Below, one piece after another: positions 15,035 through 20,442 of a stretch of DNA of 20,442 bases. A model generated the notes under the pieces. It was not told the DNA's origin, ran no database searches, and saw nothing but the letters and a program-made list of their open reading frames with translations. The translations under genes were made by a program, and so were the position numbers. Source of the DNA: an uncultured Eubacteriales bacterium (GTDB lineage Bacteria; Bacillota; Clostridia; UBA1381); NCBI GenBank assembly GCA_900556575.1, contig USPO01000008.1:1-20442 (forward strand), in the 5' to 3' direction. Each line of letters begins with the position of its first letter. Position 1 is the stretch's first letter.

Positions 15035-15889
15035 ATGAGTCACAAAATAATAAAACACGGAAATCATAAAATAAACGATGATATAAATGGCTATATGTAT
15101 AATTATAATGTATCGGAGGGCTATAACTTTGGTTCTCATATTCACAAATGCTATGAATTTATATATATACATGAAGGAACTATGCACTATACTGTTGAAA
15201 ATTCGGAATATGTACTTTCAAAGGGAGATATAATCATGACAAACCCGCTTGAATTTCATTCATTCAGCTTTCCGGAGAAATGTACATATGAACGCGAATT
15301 TCTTCATATATATCCCGGATTTTTAAAAGATTATCCGAATTTAACAGCTGCGCTGAACAACCGCAGAGCGGGACATTTCAACAGAATTTCCTCAGAACTC
15401 GTCAGCAAGTATAAATTAGATTTTATTTTCAGAGGAATTGAGGAATACTGCGAAAATGTTGTTCCCGAAACGGATTTTATGGTGCTTACATATACATTAC
15501 AGCTTGTTTCAAAAATAAATCAGATACTCAGATGTGAGTCGGAAGAAGCACAGTCAGAAATTACAGGCAAAAAGGCAAATTCTATATGCCGATATATTTA
15601 CTCTTATTACAAAAATGATATAACTATAGAAAAAATCGCTGAAAACGTATATATGTCACCTTCACATGCCTCACGATTATTCAAAAAAGAAACGGGTATG
15701 ACAGTAAAGGCATATTTAACACTTCGCAGAATTACTCATGCAAAAAGCCTTATAATGCAGGGATATAAAACAATGTCTATATATTCTGAATGTGGATTTG
15801 GTGACTATTCCTCATTCTACCGCGCATTCGTAAAATATGTCGGTATGACTCCAAACGAATTTAAGACACTTCAGCAAAACAGTTATTAA
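15035..15889 (+). CDS. AraC-family transcriptional regulator (cupin + double HTH), 284 aa
   Basis: I chose ATG 15035 because AAGGGG (15020-15025) lies 9 bases upstream. An ATG at 15014 has no ribosome binding site and sits only 18 bases after the -10. Residues ~25-95 are a cupin-type sensor domain (FGSHIHKCYEFIYIHEG, LSKGDIIMTNPLEFHSF) with His35, His37 and His75 where AraC proteins bind sugar. Residues ~185-280 are the two-helix-turn-helix DNA-binding domain (ITIEKIAENVYMSPSHASRL, then GFGDYSSFYRAFVKYVGMTP). It is divergent from the giant esterase gene with a 209-base spacer, so it most likely activates that gene in response to a released sugar. The effector is unknown. A perfect hairpin ends the gene. 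Confidence 0.9.
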   Translation: MSHKIIKHGNHKINDDINGYMYNYNVSEGYNFGSHIHKCYEFIYIHEGTMHYTVENSEYVLSKGDIIMTNPLEFHSFSFPEKCTYEREFLHIYPGFLKDYPNLTAALNNRRAGHFNRISSELVSKYKLDFIFRGIEEYCENVVPETDFMVLTYTLQLVSKINQILRCESEEAQSEITGKKANSICRYIYSYYKNDITIEKIAENVYMSPSHASRLFKKETGMTVKAYLTLRRITHAKSLIMQGYKTMSIYSECGFGDYSSFYRAFVKYVGMTPNEFKTLQQNSY

Positions 15890-15930
15890 TAGAGCGGCTG
15901 CAAAGCTTTGTTTTGCAGCCGCTCTATTAA
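15886..15930. terminator. Bidirectional terminator, 19-bp perfect stem
   Basis: Arms 15886-15904 and 15912-15930 are exact reverse complements with a 7-base loop. The AraC stop codon (15887-15889) lies inside the left arm, and the convergent histidine kinase ends 24 bases to the right. There is no strong T-run, but the stem is long and GC-rich in the middle. Confidence 0.75.
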
Positions 15931-15954
15931 CCGAAGGAAACAGATTCTTCAATT

Positions 15955-17304
15955 CTATTCTATAACTACCTCAGCAATAAACTGCTCATCTTCAATATGT
16001 ATATTAAATAAAACATTTTCATATTTATCACAAATGCTTTTAGCAATTGATAACCCTCGGCCGCGTTTTGGACCCTTTGCAGAATAATTTTTCTGAAAGA
16101 GTATTCCCATATCAGGCAGATTTTTGCAATCATTTTTTACTGCATATATCGTTTGCTGATCATACAATGCTCCGAGTTGTACATATTTATCCTTTGTACA
16201 CACTGCTTCCTCAAATGCATTATCCAATAAAATACCCAATACTCTGCTTAATTCCAATGACGTAATAGTACTGCTTTGCGGAATTTTACTCTGAATGTCT
16301 GTAACAAAGTTTATTTTCATTTTATGAGCCTTCATAACATAGCTATATAAAACACCCTGTATAATACTGTCCTCAAGCAGCATTACAGTATGTGTATCAG
16401 ATATTTCGGATAAAATATTATCCTGAAGCGGCTCAATCTCATTTTCAAAAAACTCTCGAGCCTTTTTTATATCGTTATTTTTCAACAGCATACTCATTGA
16501 GGAATAAATTTTCATATAATCATGCTTGAATTCCCTCACTTCATCATACATGCCTTGAATTTCCTTTTTATATAGTTCCGTTATTTCTTTATTCTTACTA
16601 ATCTCATTTTCCTCTGCCTCGTGCTGCATAAGCTTTACCGTTAATATAACGGATATAATTGAAAAAGAAATAAATATACACGCAAGTATATTCCCGAATA
16701 TTGTTATATATTCCGCTATTTCCGAGTCTGCCCTAACACTTGCATACTCTGTCGTACAAATAATTACTACAATGAATATCAAATTTAATAATACCAAATA
16801 ACCGGTTTTATTCAGCTGATAATTATCCATTTTATTCAATATACTTGTCTTACTTATCACCTTTTTATTCACAATATGAAGTAAACATACAGCAATAATT
16901 GAAAACACAATACATACAACAGAGCTGTATATATTATATGAAAGCATATTTCTCTTTTGTATCATTTGAGCAGATGTCATTCCCAAAGCATTCCCCAGTA
17001 AGTTCATGCATACCATTACAAGTATAATTAATATAATACTCATTACGCAGCATATGATATTTTTCATAATCGGCATTTTATTAAAAAGTAAATATAGAAA
17101 TAAAGCTAATGTAATGCACGGTATTCCTGCAAAGATAAATACAATCGATACAAATAAATATACAGATGATAATAATGCAAATAATCTATAAAATTTAATT
17201 GAACCGTTCATTATTTTTGCCCCAATGTAATATGCAATCAATGCATACCCCAATGAAAATGAAAGTGTATTAGATATTAATATTAAAATTTCATTCAAAT
17301 TCAT
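15955..17304 (-). CDS. AgrC-like sensor histidine kinase (HPK10, GHKL ATPase), 449 aa
   Basis: The N-terminal ~225 residues hold about six membrane segments with short loops. A coiled linker (230-255) leads to the phosphorylation site REFKHDYMKI (His261). The GHKL ATP-binding domain follows, with the N-box LLDNAFEEA (Asn362) and the G-box RGRGLSIAK (415-422). This is the layout of AgrC/ComD-type peptide-sensing kinases. Its start overlaps the regulator's stop by four bases (ATGA), so the two are translated together and must be partners. No AgrB/AgrD-like peptide genes are visible nearby, so the signal is unknown; it could be a peptide made elsewhere or a cell-surface cue. Confidence 0.9.
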   Translation of the reverse strand: MNLNEILILISNTLSFSLGYALIAYYIGAKIMNGSIKFYRLFALLSSVYLFVSIVFIFAGIPCITLALFLYLLFNKMPIMKNIICCVMSIILIILVMVCMNLLGNALGMTSAQMIQKRNMLSYNIYSSVVCIVFSIIAVCLLHIVNKKVISKTSILNKMDNYQLNKTGYLVLLNLIFIVVIICTTEYASVRADSEIAEYITIFGNILACIFISFSIISVILTVKLMQHEAEENEISKNKEITELYKKEIQGMYDEVREFKHDYMKIYSSMSMLLKNNDIKKAREFFENEIEPLQDNILSEISDTHTVMLLEDSIIQGVLYSYVMKAHKMKINFVTDIQSKIPQSSTITSLELSRVLGILLDNAFEEAVCTKDKYVQLGALYDQQTIYAVKNDCKNLPDMGILFQKNYSAKGPKRGRGLSIAKSICDKYENVLFNIHIEDEQFIAEVVIE

Positions 17305-18011
17305 TTCTCTATCACACCCTTATATCTCGCAGAATACACACACCGATAACCTGCATTAAGTATCAGAACCTTGTTTTTTTTATCTACCTCAACAACCTTG
17401 TCCATATTAACTATAGAAGATTTATGACAACGCAGAAAACTCCCGTCCAGCTGTTTTTCTATATCCTTCAATAATCCCGAAACAGTCATCATACCATTGT
17501 CATAGTACAGGTTTAACCTATGGCTGCTTTTAACAGATTCGATATAACAAAGACTGCTCAACGGTATTGAAACATTCTTATTTCGGTTTTCGACATTAAG
17601 ACACTGTACATGCGACCTCTGCCGTTTTTCTGCATAATCAATCCCTTCACAAATTTTTCTTATAACTGTTTCCGAATCTTCTTTTACAATGTAATCTAAT
17701 GCCCCTAATTTGTATTCATATGTCAGCGGCATCATTTCTCTGTAATTTGTTATAAAAATAATGTGACTCAAATAGTCCTTTCTTCTAACCAGCTCCGCCA
17801 AATCAAGTCCCGATGTTTCTTCTGTTAATTTGATATCAAGATAGTACAGTGACACCTCTACGTTCGATTTTATATAATCTATAATCATCTGTGGTTCTCC
17901 GGTACTTAGTACAAGCTGTGACTTTGAATGTTTTTTATTTATGTAATTTGTAATAACCTTTTCTAAATAATTACGATAATACTTATCGTCCTCGCATATT
18001 ACTATATTCAT
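17301..18011 (-). CDS. AgrA-like response regulator (REC + LytTR), 236 aa
   Basis: The start at 18011 has a GGGAGATGA ribosome binding site. Residues 1-125 are a receiver domain with the acidic pair Asp8/Asp9, phospho-acceptor Asp59 (YYLDIKL), Thr88 (FITNYRE) and Lys110 (ALDYIVKEDS). Residues ~134-236 are a LytTR DNA-binding domain (SSLCYIESVKSSHRLNLYY; FLRCHKSSIVNMDKV; final YRCVYSARYKGVIEK). LytTR regulators bind paired direct repeats upstream of virulence, bacteriocin or envelope genes. It is the first gene of the operon with the kinase. The next gene on the other side is transcribed divergently from the same 161-base gap and is the most obvious candidate target, although no good LytTR repeat was found there. 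Confidence 0.92.
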   Translation of the reverse strand: MNIVICEDDKYYRNYLEKVITNYINKKHSKSQLVLSTGEPQMIIDYIKSNVEVSLYYLDIKLTEETSGLDLAELVRRKDYLSHIIFITNYREMMPLTYEYKLGALDYIVKEDSETVIRKICEGIDYAEKRQRSHVQCLNVENRNKNVSIPLSSLCYIESVKSSHRLNLYYDNGMMTVSGLLKDIEKQLDGSFLRCHKSSIVNMDKVVEVDKKNKVLILNAGYRCVYSARYKGVIEK

Positions 18012-18030
18012 TAAATCATCTCCCTATTTT

Positions 18031-18060
18031 ATTATAACATGAACCAATAGTATTTGTCAA
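18031..18060 (-). promoter_or_regulatory. Promoter of the two-component operon
   Basis: On the minus strand, exact TTGACA (18055-18060) and TATAAT (18031-18036) with an 18-base spacer, plus an extended -10 (TGTTATAAT). It should be strong without an activator. Confidence 0.8.
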
Positions 18061-18121
18061 GTATTGTAATATTATATATTAAGCATTTCATGTCATTATA
18101 ACGGCATTTGGTGAAATTTAA

Positions 18122-18150
18122 TTGACATTTTATGCTGCACTGCTTATAAT
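18122..18150 (+). promoter_or_regulatory. Promoter of the secreted stalk-domain gene
   Basis: Exact TTGACA (18122-18127) and TATAAT (18145-18150) with a 17-base spacer, 22 bases before the start codon. It is back to back with the two-component promoter, about 62 bases between the two -35 elements. Confidence 0.85.
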
Positions 18151-18172
18151 ATAGGTAAAAGGAGGCGATAAC

Positions 18173-19381
18173 ATGAAAAAGCTATTATATACACTAACCT
18201 CAGCAGCCGCACTGTGTCTTTGCTGCGGCACAGCCCACGCAGCAAACGGTGATATTGCAGGAACAATTTACAGCACTGATATTTTAACACAGTGCAACCA
18301 CTATGACATCCAAGGATATGCTATTGACGGAAAGACACTGATAACGCTTGAAGACTTACGATTTTTTGGATATAACGTAAATTATGTGGATTCAGAACGC
18401 ACGCTATATATTGACTTCAGCGGACAAACATCATATCCGAGCTTAGAACCCACTATACGAGGTACAGTAGGTGATATTAATGGCTATTATTACGAAAGTG
18501 ACATTAAAGCATATGTCAACGGCAAATATATAAAGTCATACGCTCTTGACGGAACATCAGCGGTAATTGTCGAGGAACTCGGCAGCGTTGATTACGGATT
18601 TTCATATGATTATGACGACAGCAAACGGCTGCTGTCACTTATAAGCTTAGAATCCCCGATGCCATATAACAGTCTTTTGGGGACAATATACCATCCCAAC
18701 TCTGCCGACACAGGAAATGACGGCATTGTCATAAGATTCAGTGTTCCCGACCAAGAATCAAAAAGCTATTCCCTTGTTCCGCGTGCAAAACAGTATGGCG
18801 AGTTAGCCTCTGTCAAAGCAGTTAAATTAGGAACTGACGAATTAAAAATTTATGCCGATGAGCCTATAAACGGCAGCATAAGACTTGCATATACGAATGG
18901 AGCTGAATTATCGGAAACACCGGTAAAACTTAATGAAATAACCGAGCATGACGGCAATACGATGAATCGCGTATACAAATTTAAAATGCCCATTTCAGAT
19001 ACAGGCGGATTTCTGAATTTATATATCGGTGACCTTTACAATCTTTCCATGAACATACTCTCATGGGACGTTTCGGGTAATAATGGCTTTCATGTTCGTA
19101 AGCAGCTTGAAACCAAAGATTATACGATACTTCTCGGAAGCCGGCGTTATTCACGCTATAACAGTTTATTATATGTAATACCAAAAAATGGCGGCGCAAC
19201 CAAAGAACTGCTCAGCCTTCTCAGTGAACATGAGCCTGATTTAGGCATGGCATGGTCATGCGGGATTGAAAATTTGAGTATTGATGCATCCAGGCATGAG
19301 CTTTACTTTGAATGTGAATATCCAAACAAAAATATCAAATGTAAATATAACTTAGATGCAGGTGAATTAACAACATATTGA
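18173..19381 (+). CDS. Secreted protein with two copper-amine-oxidase-N-like stalk repeats, 402 aa
   Basis: A GGAGG site (18161-18165) lies 7 bases before ATG. Residues 1-23 form a signal peptide (AHA-ANG cut). Two related stalk-type repeats follow: residues ~31-81 (GTIYSTDILTQ, YAIDGKTLITLEDLRFFGY, YVDSERTLYI) and ~103-157 (YYYESDIKAYVNGKYI, YALDGTSAVIVEELG, YDDSKRLLSL). These match the pattern of the copper amine oxidase N-terminal-like domain common in Firmicutes surface proteins; the domain does not imply amine oxidase activity. Residues 165-402 are beta-rich and I do not recognise them. No cell-wall anchor is visible. The gene is divergent from an AgrAC-like operon and probably a single-gene unit. 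Confidence 0.8.
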   Translation: MKKLLYTLTSAAALCLCCGTAHAANGDIAGTIYSTDILTQCNHYDIQGYAIDGKTLITLEDLRFFGYNVNYVDSERTLYIDFSGQTSYPSLEPTIRGTVGDINGYYYESDIKAYVNGKYIKSYALDGTSAVIVEELGSVDYGFSYDYDDSKRLLSLISLESPMPYNSLLGTIYHPNSADTGNDGIVIRFSVPDQESKSYSLVPRAKQYGELASVKAVKLGTDELKIYADEPINGSIRLAYTNGAELSETPVKLNEITEHDGNTMNRVYKFKMPISDTGGFLNLYIGDLYNLSMNILSWDVSGNNGFHVRKQLETKDYTILLGSRRYSRYNSLLYVIPKNGGATKELLSLLSEHEPDLGMAWSCGIENLSIDASRHELYFECEYPNKNIKCKYNLDAGELTTY

Positions 19382-19471
19382 AATAATTTAAATTCGAACA
19401 ATTTTCACGCACTGCTTGCACTAAGCAAAGTGTACAACAGTATACAAATTTGAGCAGAATGAGTTAACTCC

Positions 19472-19513
19472 CTATGTATTCAGCAGGAGATAGATTTCCT
19501 GCTGAATACATAG
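19472..19513. terminator. 17-bp perfect hairpin between convergent stalk genes
   Basis: Arms 19472-19488 and 19497-19513 are exact reverse complements (CTATGTATTCAGCAGGA and partner) with an 8-base loop. It sits in the 176-base gap between two convergent genes and could stop both. It lacks a T-run. Confidence 0.7.
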
Positions 19514-19557
19514 AATAGAATCTGCTGTCTTAGATATGTATGACATCTGCTTTTAAA

Positions 19558-20442
19558 TTATAATTTTGACAATACCTTATTCAATTCTTCAAATGTGACA
19601 GGCGTATTGGTTTCTTGTTCATCATATGAATAATTATATCCGATACCTTTAAGCATACGAGCTAAATCAATATGTGATATATTTCGTGTTGGTCTTAATA
19701 ATCCATCCGGATAATCTGATTCTTTAATAATTCCTGACATAATTCCCGCCTGAGTAAGTGCAGATAAATCATTCTCACTGTATTGCTGCACTGCTTCTAT
19801 ATCTTTATAATAATCACCGGTATACGGTTCATTATATTTAATCCCTTTTTTATCGAATATTTCTTTAAGTGTATTATCATATGTTACCATATCATCATCA
19901 ATATATACGTATAATTTATTTTCTTCCGCAATCCATTCATAGTGTAAAAAATCTAATCTGTCTGCCGTTTCTTCAATGCATATAAAACCTTTGCTAGTCA
20001 AGTTTGTCAAGCTTCCATCATATTCTACTTTATTAACATTTGATTTTGTTGTATATACAGGTATGCAAATACCGTCTAATTTTGTTGGTAAAGAAGCTCT
20101 ATGAATACACACCATATCCGTTGAATGACAATAAATATCATACTTTGTAAGATCTACACTATTATCCGGTTCTGTAAGAAGTGTAAGTTCACAATATCTC
20201 GCCTCTGAACTCAATGGTGTAGATATTGAAAAATATCTCTTTAACATTTCTATAGAGACAAAAGTCCTTCCTCCTGCAGTAACCGTTTTAATAGGCTCTC
20301 CGTTAAGTATTGTCCTGTTATCATAAATCTCTACAGGACTTAACACTGATACAAATGTATTGATATTATCAATCCTTGTATTTATGTGTATACTTCTTGT
20401 GTTCTGTTCCCATTCAACAGAAAAACCTAATTCTTCTGATAT
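19558..20442 (-). CDS. Stalk-domain surface protein with SLH-like C-terminus (5' end outside window)
   Basis: The frame stays open to the right edge, so this is the last 294 codons of a longer gene; a GTG at 20346 is not a likely start. The first visible residues (SEELGFSVEWEQNTRSIHIN) are the end of a copper-amine-oxidase-N-like stalk domain, and a second such repeat follows (ILNGEPIKTVTAGGRTFVSI, MLKRYFSIS). The middle (~100-200) is not recognised. Near the end, LSALTQAGIMSG, then YPDGLLRPTRNISHIDLARM, resembles an S-layer homology (SLH) motif, which binds secondary cell-wall polymers, though only one rather diverged copy is seen. It is related in type to the secreted stalk protein facing it. 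The export signal would lie beyond the window. Confidence 0.7.
   Translation of the reverse strand: MSEELGFSVEWEQNTRSIHINTRIDNINTFVSVLSPVEIYDNRTILNGEPIKTVTAGGRTFVSIEMLKRYFSISTPLSSEARYCELTLLTEPDNSVDLTKYDIYCHSTDMVCIHRASLPTKLDGICIPVYTTKSNVNKVEYDGSLTNLTSKGFICIEETADRLDFLHYEWIAEENKLYVYIDDDMVTYDNTLKEIFDKKGIKYNEPYTGDYYKDIEAVQQYSENDLSALTQAGIMSGIIKESDYPDGLLRPTRNISHIDLARMLKGIGYNYSYDEQETNTPVTFEELNKVLSKL

Noticed and set aside
18012..18172. Search for an AgrD-like peptide gene or LytTR direct repeats in the divergent gap
   Set aside because: No short frame with a ribosome binding site, and only poor matches to the AgrA-type repeat pattern. The gap is filled by two promoters.

Overview
The window is low-GC bacterial DNA using the standard code, with strong GGAGG-type ribosome binding sites and many near-consensus sigma-A promoters. 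The gene families (a small Cys-rich Clostridia protein, Tn1549-type mobile element parts, a giant secreted multi-esterase, copper-amine-oxidase-N-like 'stalk' proteins) point to a gut or rumen member of the Clostridia, probably Ruminococcus/Oscillospiraceae-like. The species cannot be told from the sequence.

Region 1 (1-~500) is host backbone: the 3' end of a pnuC-type nicotinamide riboside/NMN transporter, then a 57-codon gene for a small Cys- and acid-rich protein behind a perfect promoter. Region 2 (~500-~4250) is a decayed mobilizable element. It holds a broken large serine recombinase (two one-base frameshifts, no catalytic N-terminus), a small sigma factor overlapping an HTH_16-type gene, a divergent flavin reductase/HxlR cargo pair, a DUF3847-type gene, and directly after it a sequence matching an IncQ/MOBQ-type origin of transfer. 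No relaxase is present. A cluster of inverted repeats follows.

Region 3 (4343-6242) is a PutP-like sodium/solute symporter with a long leader. Region 4 (6243-15889) is dominated by a 2860-residue secreted protein. It carries a signal peptide, a probably inactive alpha/beta-hydrolase-like domain, a sialate-O-acetylesterase-type SGNH domain and two rhamnogalacturonan-acetylesterase-type SGNH domains, separated by jelly-roll, Ig-like and CBM-like modules and Pro/Thr-rich linkers. The second half repeats the module order of the middle. A divergent AraC regulator sits beside its promoter, the usual layout of a sugar-responsive polysaccharide-utilisation gene. I infer that the enzyme removes acetyl groups from pectin- or glycan-type polymers outside the cell.

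Region 5 (15955-20442) holds an AgrA/AgrC-like two-component operon with no AgrB/AgrD nearby. Divergent from it, behind a perfect promoter, is a secreted protein with two stalk-type repeats. Convergent to that is the 3' part of another stalk protein with an SLH-like C-terminus that runs off the window. The layout suggests that the two-component system controls the secreted surface protein next to it, but no binding site proves this. No tRNA, rRNA or CRISPR array was seen.
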